NCBI RefSeq assembly: GCF_003999875.1
Contig: NZ_RQVJ01000006.1
Location: 1-64,000 of the forward strand
Reading direction: 5' to 3'
DNA length: 64,000 bases
Source of the DNA: Veillonella sp. 3310
Lineage (GTDB): Bacteria > Bacillota > Negativicutes > Veillonellales > Veillonellaceae
Under the pieces are notes generated by a model. That model had not been told where the DNA came from. It did not search any database and saw nothing but the letters and a program-made list of their open reading frames with translations. The translations under genes and the position numbers were made by a program. Within the stretch, counting starts at the first letter, position 1, and every line of letters starts with the position of its first letter. Shown one piece after another: positions 26,446 through 35,432 of this stretch.

Positions 26446-27621
26446 ATGAAAATTTTGTTAGCCAATTTTACCAAAATGGTTGCAGATAGTGGTGGATTAG
26501 CCAAGGTAACTTGTGCGTTTGCTAATGAAATGAACCGACGAGGTCATGAGGTTGTATTAGTATACAGCGATGAACAATCTGGAGAATTTTATTATCCGAT
26601 TAATGGAGATATCTTGCAATATGATTTACGGAATATGGATGGAAAAAGGGTGACCTATCCGCTCATATTACGTCTCAAACGTGAATGGTATCGTATGTTT
26701 AATAAGCAAAAAGCGAGAACTGTTAATAATGATTTTGCTGAATCGTATTTATTAAGACCATTGCAAAGTATATTGGAAAAGACACAACCAGATGTTATTG
26801 TAAGCTTTCAACCAGCAGCCACAAAACTGTTGGTTATGGATTTAGAGACTTCCATACCAGTTGTAACAATGAGTCATGGTGATCCAGAAGATTATTTTCA
26901 CTTTTATCCAAAAGCAGAAATACCAGCTGTAGAGAAGTGTGCAATGAATCAAGTTCTTTTACCATCCTTTAAGGAACATCTGTTATATCATTTACCGAAT
27001 GCTAAGGTGACTGTAATTGGTAATGCGATTCCACAATACAAGGAACAAGTAGATTTAACTAGACTAAAAGAATTTTATAGAATTGGTTTTTTAGCGAGAT
27101 TATCAAAAAATCATAAACAACCACACTTGTTAATTGAAGCATTTTGTAAATTGGCAAATGATTTTCCAAACTGGGAGCTAGTTTTATGGGGGGCAAAAGA
27201 AGGCGAGTCCTTTTTTAAGCAAATGGAATTAATGATAGCTGCACATGGATTACAAGAACGGATTCGTTTTGCAGGCACTACAAATGACGTAGAAGGTGCA
27301 TTAGCAAGTTGTGATATTTTTGCTTTTCCAAGTGCATATGAAGGATTTGGACTATCCTTAGGGGAAGCTATGAGTAAAGGCTTACCAGCAGTTGGCTTTG
27401 CATCTTGTAGTGCTGTTAATGAATTAATCATTGATGGCTATAATGGAATACTATGTGAAGATAGTGCTGAGGGGTTAGCTAGAGGATTAAAGAAATTAAT
27501 GGGGAATCAGGCATTACGTGTAGAATATGGAGCAAATGCCAATACAAGTATGAAAGCGTATGCACCGGATAAAATATGGGATGAGTGGGAACGGTTATTA
27601 AATAACATTAATATAAAATAG
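26446..27621 (+). CDS. Family 4 glycosyltransferase
   Basis: This 391-residue GT-B retaining glycosyltransferase has an N-terminal GGLAKVTCAFANEMNRRGHEV acceptor-domain start, a RIGFLARLSKNHKQPHLLIEAF donor-domain start, and the GT4 motif FAFPSAYEGFGLSLGEAMSKG with the E-x7-E acid pair. It starts one base after the preceding stop. The broken gene at 33353-34531 is a relative. Confidence 0.88.
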   Translation: MKILLANFTKMVADSGGLAKVTCAFANEMNRRGHEVVLVYSDEQSGEFYYPINGDILQYDLRNMDGKRVTYPLILRLKREWYRMFNKQKARTVNNDFAESYLLRPLQSILEKTQPDVIVSFQPAATKLLVMDLETSIPVVTMSHGDPEDYFHFYPKAEIPAVEKCAMNQVLLPSFKEHLLYHLPNAKVTVIGNAIPQYKEQVDLTRLKEFYRIGFLARLSKNHKQPHLLIEAFCKLANDFPNWELVLWGAKEGESFFKQMELMIAAHGLQERIRFAGTTNDVEGALASCDIFAFPSAYEGFGLSLGEAMSKGLPAVGFASCSAVNELIIDGYNGILCEDSAEGLARGLKKLMGNQALRVEYGANANTSMKAYAPDKIWDEWERLLNNINIK

Positions 27622-27640
27622 GAATTGCTAAGGTAATAAT

Positions 27641-28687
27641 ATGTACAAAAAAGTTGTAATGAGTCGATTTGGTGGTTTAGGGGATATGGTGATGCTTACC
27701 CCTATATTGAGAGGAATAAAAACGCTCTTGCCAGAAACTAAACTAATAGTAGTAGGGGAAGAAAATGCTAGAGCCCTAATGGAGGGATGTCCATTTGTAG
27801 ACGAATATCTAGGATTTGATAAAAGCTATAAAAGTTCTTGGAATATTATAAAAAAACTATGGAGAGCTGATATTGTATATTTGATGGATACGTTGTATCG
27901 TATCTCTATAATTTATTGGTTAGCGAGAGTAAAGAAAAGAATTGGTTTTCCTCACAAAAGAAAGTTTTTTTTAACGGATCTTATTTCTGCTAAATCATGG
28001 ATGAATTATGCCTATGAACCAGTAGTGTATGCGGACTTTGTAAAAGATATACTACAAATTGATATTACACAAATACCAGAATGGGATAGTCTTTTCTATC
28101 CAGAGGGAAGTGAATTAGAGAAGAAGAATGTAATTGAATTATTACAACATAGACGTTATAAAGATTTTATTGTTTGTAGTTTAGAAACAGGTGGATATCC
28201 TAAAGATTGGCCTATTGAACACTGGTTGGAACTATTTAGAGAATTAGAAAAAATAGAAAAGAGTGTGGTTATTATTGGCGTTCCGTCAAAAAAATATAAT
28301 GATATAGAATTTCCTGATAATGTTCTTGATTTAAGAGGAAGAACAAACCTCCTTGAAACAGGAGAAGTTATACGATTAGCAGATATGGTTGTTAATGGAT
28401 GTAGTTTTCCTATCCATGTAGCAAATGCTGTTAATACTCCAGTCATTGGTCTATATGGCTCAGAGCCTGATTGGCGATGTAGACCACAACGTATATTTGC
28501 TAGTATATGTGCTGAAATGGATTGTTCACCGTGTGATTATATGTTTAAAGGACCTGGTTGGTGTGAGAATCCAATATGCATGAAGCAGATCTCTGTAAAA
28601 AGAGTTATCACAGAAATTCAAAGATGCTATGATGAAGGAAAACCTTTGGGAGAATATCGATTAATAACTGGAGAAAATGATGGATAA
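27641..28687 (+). CDS. Family 9 (heptosyltransferase-like) glycosyltransferase
   Basis: This 348-residue GT9-type enzyme shows the N-terminal [20 protein letters not shown] (residues 7-26), the same glycine-rich acceptor loop as WaaC/WaaF, and a C-terminal [13 protein letters not shown] donor region. GT9 enzymes transfer ADP-heptose to LPS inner core, and the window encodes the whole ADP-heptose pathway at 45-49 kb, which fits. A Cys-rich patch ([19 protein letters not shown]) near the C-terminus is shared by many GT9 proteins. Confidence 0.85.
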   Translation: MYKKVVMSRFGGLGDMVMLTPILRGIKTLLPETKLIVVGEENARALMEGCPFVDEYLGFDKSYKSSWNIIKKLWRADIVYLMDTLYRISIIYWLARVKKRIGFPHKRKFFLTDLISAKSWMNYAYEPVVYADFVKDILQIDITQIPEWDSLFYPEGSELEKKNVIELLQHRRYKDFIVCSLETGGYPKDWPIEHWLELFRELEKIEKSVVIIGVPSKKYNDIEFPDNVLDLRGRTNLLETGEVIRLADMVVNGCSFPIHVANAVNTPVIGLYGSEPDWRCRPQRIFASICAEMDCSPCDYMFKGPGWCENPICMKQISVKRVITEIQRCYDEGKPLGEYRLITGENDG

Positions 28688-29327
28688 TGATTTAATTGAG
28701 AAATATGATATTTCTAAAATGGATGCGTATTTAGCAGAAATGGTTTATAGAATCAAGGGTAGCAGAATTTGCCCAGAATATGTCTATAAATTATCATTAA
28801 AAAAATATGGATTTAAAGATAATTTGGGAAGATATTATACAGAAAAATATTCAGGAATTCCTGTTGGCAAATTCACTTGGGGATATAAATATATACGGGA
28901 TGATATTATCAAGTCTATTGGAGCATATTGTTCTATTGCGATTGACCAATTAGTAGTTCCGAATGGACATAAAACTGATTATGTTACTACGTGGCAGTCA
29001 GAATTGGAATATCGGAATGAATTACCTATTAACAAAAGTACAGTCATTGGTAATGATGTTTGGATTGGTGCACGGTGTACAATTTTAAATAACCTTACAA
29101 TTGGTGATGGAGCTGTTATTGGTGCAGGTAGTGTGATAACAAAAGATGTACCACCATATGCCATTGTAGTAGGTGCTAATAAAATTATTAGATATCGTTT
29201 CCCAGAAGAGATAATCCAAAAATTGCTTATCATGAAATGGTGGGAATGGGAAGATGAAAAAATACGTTCCTCTTACAAGTTATTTGAAGATCCTGTTGCT
29301 TTTGTAGATGCGTATTATTTAAAGTAG
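28677..29327 (+). CDS. CatB-like hexapeptide acetyltransferase
   Basis: This 216-residue left-handed beta-helix acyltransferase of the xenobiotic/CatB type has hexapeptide repeats from about 75 ([11 protein letters not shown]) through [20 protein letters not shown] to [24 protein letters not shown], with the expected catalytic His in NGHKTDY. It probably O-acetylates an LPS or glycan sugar using acetyl-CoA. The start ATG ATG overlaps the preceding gene by 11 bases. It looks intact. Confidence 0.85.
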   Translation: MMDNDLIEKYDISKMDAYLAEMVYRIKGSRICPEYVYKLSLKKYGFKDNLGRYYTEKYSGIPVGKFTWGYKYIRDDIIKSIGAYCSIAIDQLVVPNGHKTDYVTTWQSELEYRNELPINKSTVIGNDVWIGARCTILNNLTIGDGAVIGAGSVITKDVPPYAIVVGANKIIRYRFPEEIIQKLLIMKWWEWEDEKIRSSYKLFEDPVAFVDAYYLK

Positions 29328-29335
29328 AGTAAAAT

Positions 29336-30490
29336 ATGAGAATACTAGAAATATTATCAGGTCCATCATACGATTCGGTCATTGCCTATAAAGATGCGGG
29401 GATGTTATTGTATGAATTGAATAAATCTTTTAATTACACAGCTAATTATTGTGGATGTAATAGTAGTGAGTATGAAGCAGAGTGGAATCCTCAATTTTTA
29501 AGATCTGTGTGTGTTAATAAAGTTTCAGAAAGCTTAGAATTCAGGAAACAGGTATTAGACATAAAAAAATATATAGTAGACCATATAAAAAATTATGACG
29601 TAATTATATTTTTTAATTATGGAAGTACTGTATATAAATTAGCTAAACTTTGTAAGAAAATTAATCCTAATATCACTGTATATTCTAAGCTAGATATGGG
29701 ACAAGGTGGATTTTCCCACTTTTCTCCAAAGCGAAACTTCTCGAATTTACGCAGTCGTCTTGAGGTTTTTAAAAGTAGGTATATTGATTTTTTTACTGTA
29801 GAAACAAAAGAGTATTATAATACTTTAAAAAATAGCCCAATGTTTAAAGATAGGTTATATTACTTACCAAACGGTGTATCTACATTAGGGATCGATGATG
29901 CCACAGTAAATATAGATCAAAAAGAAAATATTGTGATTACTGTTGGTAGACTTGGCATTTATGAGAAAAATACTGAATTATTTTTGAATAGTATATTAGA
30001 AATTCCTGATAAAATACGTAGTCAATGGAAATTCTACTTTGTGGGACCACAAACAAAGGAATTTTCACAGTATATCACGAAATTTTTAGAAGAGAATCCA
30101 AGGCTTGTATCTAATATAATTCAATTAGGAAATATAACAGATAGAAATGAATTAGCTGACCTATTAAAACAATCAAAAATAATTTGTATGCCTAGTAGAA
30201 CAGAAGGGGCGTGTATTGCAACTTTAGAAGGTATGTATTTTGGTTGTGTACCTATTATTAGCCGGTATAGCTCTTTTGTAAGAGATACAACAAATAATGA
30301 AACTATTGGTAAGGTAGTGGATGACTATACATCTAATGGTTTTGCAAATGCAATGGTAGAATATATGAATGATGAACATCTTATAAAATCTGAAATAGAA
30401 AAAGCGATAAGCTATGCAAGAGATACATTCGATTATAAAACTATTGGTGCTGAATTAAATCGATTGTTGATGTTGTATAAAAAAGATTAG
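29336..30490 (+). CDS. Family 4 glycosyltransferase
   Basis: This 384-residue GT4-like enzyme has a donor domain beginning near NIVITVGRLGIYEKNTELFL and the motif CMPSRTEGACIATLEGMYFG with the E-x7-E pair. The N-terminal acceptor half is poorly conserved. It is last in cassette A's operon; after it comes a copy of the cassette promoter. Base composition is distinctly AT-rich. The ribosome site (AGAG) is weak. Confidence 0.82.
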   Translation: MRILEILSGPSYDSVIAYKDAGMLLYELNKSFNYTANYCGCNSSEYEAEWNPQFLRSVCVNKVSESLEFRKQVLDIKKYIVDHIKNYDVIIFFNYGSTVYKLAKLCKKINPNITVYSKLDMGQGGFSHFSPKRNFSNLRSRLEVFKSRYIDFFTVETKEYYNTLKNSPMFKDRLYYLPNGVSTLGIDDATVNIDQKENIVITVGRLGIYEKNTELFLNSILEIPDKIRSQWKFYFVGPQTKEFSQYITKFLEENPRLVSNIIQLGNITDRNELADLLKQSKIICMPSRTEGACIATLEGMYFGCVPIISRYSSFVRDTTNNETIGKVVDDYTSNGFANAMVEYMNDEHLIKSEIEKAISYARDTFDYKTIGAELNRLLMLYKKD

Positions 30491-30546
30491 TAAAATAAAT
30501 AGCGACACTTATAATGGATTGCTAAAATTTATGTTATAATCTATCA

Positions 30547-30575
30547 TTGAATGCATGGTGTAAAATTGATACAAT
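30547..30575 (+). promoter_or_regulatory. Promoter of glycosyltransferase cassette B
   Basis: TTGAAT (30547-30552), 17 bases, TACAAT (30570-30575). Duplicate of the promoter at 24419. Confidence 0.7.
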
Positions 30576-30586
30576 AGAAAATGAAT

Positions 30587-30617
30587 AAAAGACTATCACG
30601 CAAGATGATAGTCTTTG
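30587..30617 (+). terminator. Leader terminator hairpin, cassette B
   Basis: AAAGACTATCA(C)-GCAAG-(A)TGATAGTCTTT followed by GTT, the counterpart of the cassette A hairpin with an 11-bp stem kept. Confidence 0.7.
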
Positions 30618-30645
30618 TTATATGTGGATAGATAAGAGGAAGTAT

Positions 30646-31404
30646 ATGAATACGGTTGGTGTGTTAATTTTAACAAGAAATGAAGAACAAAACATCAAAG
30701 ATTGTATAGAAAGTTGTCAAGCTTTTGCTGATGAAATTCTTGTCATCGATGATGGCAGTGAAGATAATACAGTATCTATTGCGGAATCGTTAGGAGCAAA
30801 AGTCTTGCAACGATCAATGAATGGAGATTGGGGAGCACAACAAACATTTGCGATAGAACAAGCTAGCAGTCATTGGATATTCTTTATTGATGCGGATGAA
30901 CGATGCAGCCCAGAATTATGTGCAGAAATTAAGCTAGCTATACAAGGAGAAGATTTAGCGTATTGGATACAGCGACATAATCGCTTTCATCATAATGTAG
31001 CAACGCATGGAGTATTACGTCCAGATTATGTATGTCGGTTGATGCCCGCTAAGGGATCTTGGGTTAAAGGATATGTACATCCACAAATTATTACACCTTA
31101 TGAAAATAAGCGTCTAGAATCACCAATGTACCATTATACCTATGATAATTGGCAACAATATTTTAATAAGTTTAATAACTATACGACATTAGCAGCTAAT
31201 CGTTATAAAGATGAAGGAAAATCGTGCTCTTTTTTAAGAGATATTATATTACGACCAATGTGGGCATTCTTTAAAATGTATATATTGGATCGTGGATTTT
31301 TAGATGGAAAAATAGGATTTATCTTATCTATTAATCATTATTTTTACACGATGACAAAATATGTAAAATTATATTATTTACTTAAATCTAATGGTAAGTT
31401 GTAA
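30646..31404 (+). CDS. WaaE/KdtX-like family 2 glycosyltransferase, copy B
   Basis: This 252-residue paralogue of the gene at 24518 is the same length and keeps LILTRNEEQNIKDC, DDGSEDNT, GDWGAQQTFAIEQA and FIDADER. Divergence is concentrated in the C-terminal 80 residues, as expected if acceptor choice has changed. It is preceded by the same promoter, hairpin and AAGAGGAAG ribosome site. Confidence 0.88.
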   Translation: MNTVGVLILTRNEEQNIKDCIESCQAFADEILVIDDGSEDNTVSIAESLGAKVLQRSMNGDWGAQQTFAIEQASSHWIFFIDADERCSPELCAEIKLAIQGEDLAYWIQRHNRFHHNVATHGVLRPDYVCRLMPAKGSWVKGYVHPQIITPYENKRLESPMYHYTYDNWQQYFNKFNNYTTLAANRYKDEGKSCSFLRDIILRPMWAFFKMYILDRGFLDGKIGFILSINHYFYTMTKYVKLYYLLKSNGKL

Positions 31405-31430
31405 GAAATTATAAAATACTGGAGATACGA

Positions 31431-32555
31431 ATGAGAGTAGCTATATTAGAAAGTATAGTTATGCCCGCAGGGCATGAAGTAGAATTTGATAGAATTTTAG
31501 TTGAGGAGTTGAAAAAGCAAGGGCATGAACCAGTGTTCTTTGTTCCAGAAAACTTTCCCTTTAAAGTTGATTATGGAGTAGACATAGAATATCTAGAGGG
31601 TGGCGAAGCGATTTCTTATGCAGGTGTCAGTCGTTGGAAACGGATCTGGCTTTCCTTACTTCGAGAAAAAAGACGAAAAGCTTGGTTTAATTCTGCATAT
31701 AAAAAAATACTCGATGGAAAATGTGATGCTTTAATTATTCCTACTGCAAGCTTTAGGTTTGCTAGGTCTATTGTTCGTACTGAATTGAAACATTCTCCAG
31801 TTCCTATTATTATGCTATTTCATGGAATTATGGAAAAGGAACGAGAGCGATTTGAGGCACATGCTAAAAAATGTGAACCTTATGAAAACATATACTTGAA
31901 AGTATTGACTTTTAGAGATGAGTATAATGATGGAAATAAGAAAAATATTACATCTGTAGTCCCTCCAGTGTATACTCCAAAAGAAGGAGTAGTAAGAAGT
32001 AGTAGTGATGAGCCATTGACAATAGGGTTCTTTGGACAGTTTAGAAAAGAAAAACAACTAAATCAATTTTTAGATGCCTTTATAGAGGCTAAATTTGATT
32101 GTCCAGTGAGTTTACTAGTGCAAGGAGCAACGGTTACCCCTAGTGATTCAGAACTATTTGAGTCTATGATGAAAAAATATAGTACATATGATAATATTCG
32201 GTTCTTACATAAAAACTTAAATGGTAAAGAATGGGATGAACAGTTGATTAATGTAGATGCATTATTATTGCCATATGGAGCAGAACGATATCGCTATCAA
32301 TGTAGTGCCATTTTATTTACAGCTATAGGATTTAATAAACCAGTGCTAGTGTCGGAAGAAATTAACCCTGAAGTGTTAGAAAATTATCATATTGGGCATA
32401 CGTTAGATTTGACATCTAACGAAACAATTGTGAAAGGGCTAGAGGAGTTTGTACATGTGATGAGTTGCCGACCAGAGGTATTTGAGATGGGATTAAAAAA
32501 AGCTAACGACGTATATAGTCAAAGTCGCTTAGTAGAGGAAATTTTAGAGTTATAG
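31431..32555 (+). CDS. GT-B glycosyltransferase, copy B
   Basis: This 374-residue paralogue of the gene at 25311 has RVAILESIVMPAGHEVEFDR, TIGFFGQFRKEKQLNQFLDAF and LVSEEINPEVL. More divergent from its partner than the WaaE-like pair are from each other. CTGGAG precedes the start. It ends the duplicated segment; the genes beyond it are damaged. Confidence 0.75.
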   Translation: MRVAILESIVMPAGHEVEFDRILVEELKKQGHEPVFFVPENFPFKVDYGVDIEYLEGGEAISYAGVSRWKRIWLSLLREKRRKAWFNSAYKKILDGKCDALIIPTASFRFARSIVRTELKHSPVPIIMLFHGIMEKERERFEAHAKKCEPYENIYLKVLTFRDEYNDGNKKNITSVVPPVYTPKEGVVRSSSDEPLTIGFFGQFRKEKQLNQFLDAFIEAKFDCPVSLLVQGATVTPSDSELFESMMKKYSTYDNIRFLHKNLNGKEWDEQLINVDALLLPYGAERYRYQCSAILFTAIGFNKPVLVSEEINPEVLENYHIGHTLDLTSNETIVKGLEEFVHVMSCRPEVFEMGLKKANDVYSQSRLVEEILEL

Positions 32556-32702
32556 ATAGTTTTTCTGTACAACATTAGCTTTGTATAGGAGTTTATGTTT
32601 GTCAATTTAACGATGTATATTGATATTATTAGGCTAGCAATTTTGTATTAGTTTAGTACTAAAAGTAATGAGAAAGAATATGAACAAAATAAGGAAGGGT
32701 CT

Positions 32703-33344
32703 ATTCCAAAAGTAAAATATTTTGTTTGGTTTGGTAATAATCCATATCCTACTAAAATAGAAGAATGTATGAAATCCTGGGAAAAATTAGAAGGTTATAC
32801 TCTAAAAAAATGGGATGAATCAAACTTTCCGTTTGAACAATATCCGTTTGCAAAAAAAGCTTATGAAAATAAAAAGTGGGCATTTGTTTCAGATGTAGCA
32901 CGATTACATGCGGTATATATAGAGGGAGGGATTTACCTTGATTCTGATATAGAAGTGCTAAAGGATTTTGATGATTTATTGAAATATGATGGATTTTTTG
33001 GGATAGAAGATTCTAGAATGATTAGTAATGCAATTATGGGAAGTAAAAAAGGCAATCCTTTAATTGGCCTTTTATTAAAATGGTATGATGTTATTTCTTA
33101 TAAAACAGCTTATATAAGAATGACTAATACTCGTATTGTTACTAAAATTATCCGAATCATATATGGTATCAAAGTAAATAAGCAAGGTTTTATGCTGCCA
33201 TTTAATACTAAAGTTTTAAAGGATGTTGGATTGGTTTGCACACCTAATATAACAGATACTTTTTATCCAACAAAAGATACGTATGCGATTCATCATATTA
33301 CAGGATCTTGGGGAGATACCTACATTCCTAAATTTGAAAAATAA
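32703..33344 (+). pseudogene. Family 32 glycosyltransferase lacking a normal start
   Basis: The frame encodes IPKVKYFVWFGNNPYP, then the DxD region FVSDVARLHAVYIEGGIYLDSD and a HHITGSW end. This is a complete capsular or OCH1-like GT32 (Gly_transf_sug) sequence of about 213 residues. GT32 proteins normally begin M(I)PKIIHYxWFG, but no ATG, GTG or TTG stands before the IPK here. The frame is open only from 32652, and the first ATG (32769) would remove the conserved start. An AAGGAAGGG stands before the ATT codon at 32703. Either a rare ATT start is used or the gene is dead. Confidence 0.7.
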
Positions 33345-33352
33345 GGTATATT

Positions 33353-34531
33353 ATGAAGATTGCAATTATGGCATTTGGAATCAATAGTATAAGTAACATT
33401 TCAGGTATGGAACGAGTCTTTGTAAATATGTCAAATGAAATGTCTAGGCGCGGTCATACAGTGTATATGATCTGGAAGGGTGATGAGGGAGAAGAACCAT
33501 TTTATAAATTTGATCAATCTGTTCGTAAATATAATCTAGGCTTAGGAAATATTAAGGTTCCATATATATAAGATCGAAAGAGAAATTACTAGATTTTTAA
33601 GGCTTTCGGTTATTAATAAAGTTGATCAATATAAATATGAGCAAATAAGTTCAGCAATTACCAAGGTTATTAATATCGATGAAATAGATATATTTATTTG
33701 TCATGAGTTAAATAGTGTTTTTGTTGCTCAACATTTAACTAATGGATGTAAGCCCATTATAGGAATGGTTCACGGAAATGTTGAAAGAGAGTTTCATAGA
33801 ATATCTATCAATCAAAAAAATCATTATCTAAATTAGATTTATATCAAGTTTTAACACCGTCCTTTAAAAAAGACTTAGAGAGAGTTTTGGGGATTCCAGT
33901 AGTAGTGATTCCTAATGCTGTAGAACCGACAAAGTTGTCAAAAATAGAAAGAGGAGTAAAGTCTAGTTATACTCTATTATCTGTTGGAAGAGTTGAAGGG
34001 GAGAATAAACGCCCTTTTATTACGATACAAAGTTTTGCTGAAATTTGCCATAAATATCCTAATTGGTTTTTAGATTTTTATGGGCCAGTAACAGATGAAG
34101 CTTATATGCACGAAATTCAGATGTTTATTAAAACGCATAATTTAGAGAATCGTATAAGGTACAAAGGTGTATCAAATAATTTACAACCAATTTATGAAAA
34201 TGCTGATATTTTAGGGTTTCCTTCAAAGTACGAAGGATTTAGTGTAGTTATGGCGGAAGCTATGGAATCGGGATTGCCTGTTATTGGATTTAAAGACTCT
34301 CCAGGAGTTAATGAAATGATAATTGATAATTATAATGGATTTCTTGTAGGTTCCATAAAAGAATATACCGAAAAGTTAGAAGTTTTGATGGCAAATTATA
34401 ATATACGAAATAAAATGGCATTACAATCGCATAAATCAGTAGAGAATTTGTCAAATGGGGAAGTATGGATTCGTTGGGAATATGTTATGAAACAATTAAT
34501 TGATAGGTATAATGATAAAAAGGTAAGATGA
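33353..34531 (+). pseudogene. Family 4 glycosyltransferase broken by two frameshifts
   Basis: Three successive frames together make one GT4 protein related to the gene at 26446. 33353-33571 gives the N-terminus (SGMERVFVNMSNEMSRRGH). A middle part about 33563-33835 includes PIIGMVHGNVEREFHR. A third part from about 33817 carries YTLLSVGRVEGENKRPFITI and FPSKYEGFSVVMAEAMESG. The breaks fall at an ATATATATA tract near 33565 and an A7 tract near 33820. As written no full-length product is made; slippage or sequencing error at these tracts are alternatives. Confidence 0.8.
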
Positions 34532-34558
34532 AGCATGAAGTCTAGCAGACTTTATAAG

Positions 34559-35309
34559 GGCTCTATACCCAATGTTGGGGCTACTCATATAAGAGTAGTC
34601 ACCAACATTTTTTGTTGCAATAAAATAGACATATACAAATGTGTCCACATTGTGGAGCGCTCCCTAGAAAGTCTAAAGGTAAAGGACCTAGATAGGTTAA
34701 ATTTGACGCTGCACAGCATTATTCAGTGACTGTAACCTATTTACAAAGACGTTACAAATGTCAGGAATCTAATCACACTTTCATAGAAAAGCATTCTTTT
34801 GTTTGCCGTTATTTATGACTTAGTAAAACTAATATGGAATATCTATTTAGACAACTTGGCGAAAAAGGATCCTTCACTGAGATGGTTAAATGTAGTAATG
34901 TTTCTGTCTCCACTATTTAAGTTAGTGATGCAAACTATGTTCCCTCATGTACATATTGTGGCAGATTGTTACCATTGTGTGTCGCTTGGTAGATTGGGAT
35001 CTCGAGCGAGTACGCAAGCGTGACAAAAAACAATTAGTAGCGCACTCTAGGATGCTCAAATATAACCGAAGGATTCTTATGAAGAATCCAGATACATTAA
35101 CTGAAGACGAGCGAGAATTGTTAATGCCTTTGTATTACCCTATTCCAACGGTTTACAGAAGGCTGTAATAATATTAAAGTGTTAAAAAGAATAAGTTATG
35201 AGTTACGTCATTTTGAACACTTCAGAGTTCGTATACTTCTATTAAGCAAAAAGAATAGCTAGTGCTAAGAACTTTTTATATTAGTAGCTCCTGCATTTGA
35301 CAAAGGGGC
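34559..35309 (+). mobile_element. Decayed ISL3-family insertion sequence
   Basis: The left end (34559-34584) reads GGCTCTATACCCAATGTTGG then GGCTAC. The right end (35284-35309), on the other strand, reads GCCCCTTTGTCAAATGCAGG then AGCTAC. These are imperfect inverted repeats of 26 bases. Between them is a fragmented transposase. The left end also forms a long hairpin (34570-34612). Confidence 0.75.
34638..35255 (+). pseudogene. ISL3-family transposase remnant
   Basis: Fragments in several frames recall ISL3 transposases: a CPHCG zinc-finger start near 34641, LQRRYKCQESNHTFIE (34740-34795), VIADCYH with RLVDWDLERVRKRDKKQL (about 34960-35030), a DTLTEDERELL stretch, and a KVLKRISYELRHFEHFRVRI C-terminus (about 35177-35240). 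Frameshifts and internal deletions prevent any functional product. Confidence 0.8.
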
Positions 35310-35316
35310 TTTAAAG

Positions 35317-35345
35317 TTATAGTTACTTATATAATGTGCTATAAT
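35317..35345 (+). promoter_or_regulatory. Possible promoter of the YobI-like gene
   Basis: TTATAG (35317-35322), 17 bases, TATAAT (35340-35345), just outside the right end of the dead insertion sequence. The IS end itself carries an outward TTGACA (35297-35302). Confidence 0.45.
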
Positions 35346-35432
35346 AATACATAATATTTTGGGTAAAATTTGCAAGGAATTAAATTCAGATATAGGAGAC
35401 TTAATTTGTCTTGACAAAGAAAGATAGGTGAT

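Larger units (their letters stand above)
30547..32555 (+). repeat. Duplicated glycosyltransferase cassette, copy B
   Basis: Counterpart of 24419-26444, separated from it by four other glycan genes. Confidence 0.85.

Noticed and set aside
34799-35168. Two separate small genes
   Set aside because: Both frames are pieces of the broken ISL3 transposase.
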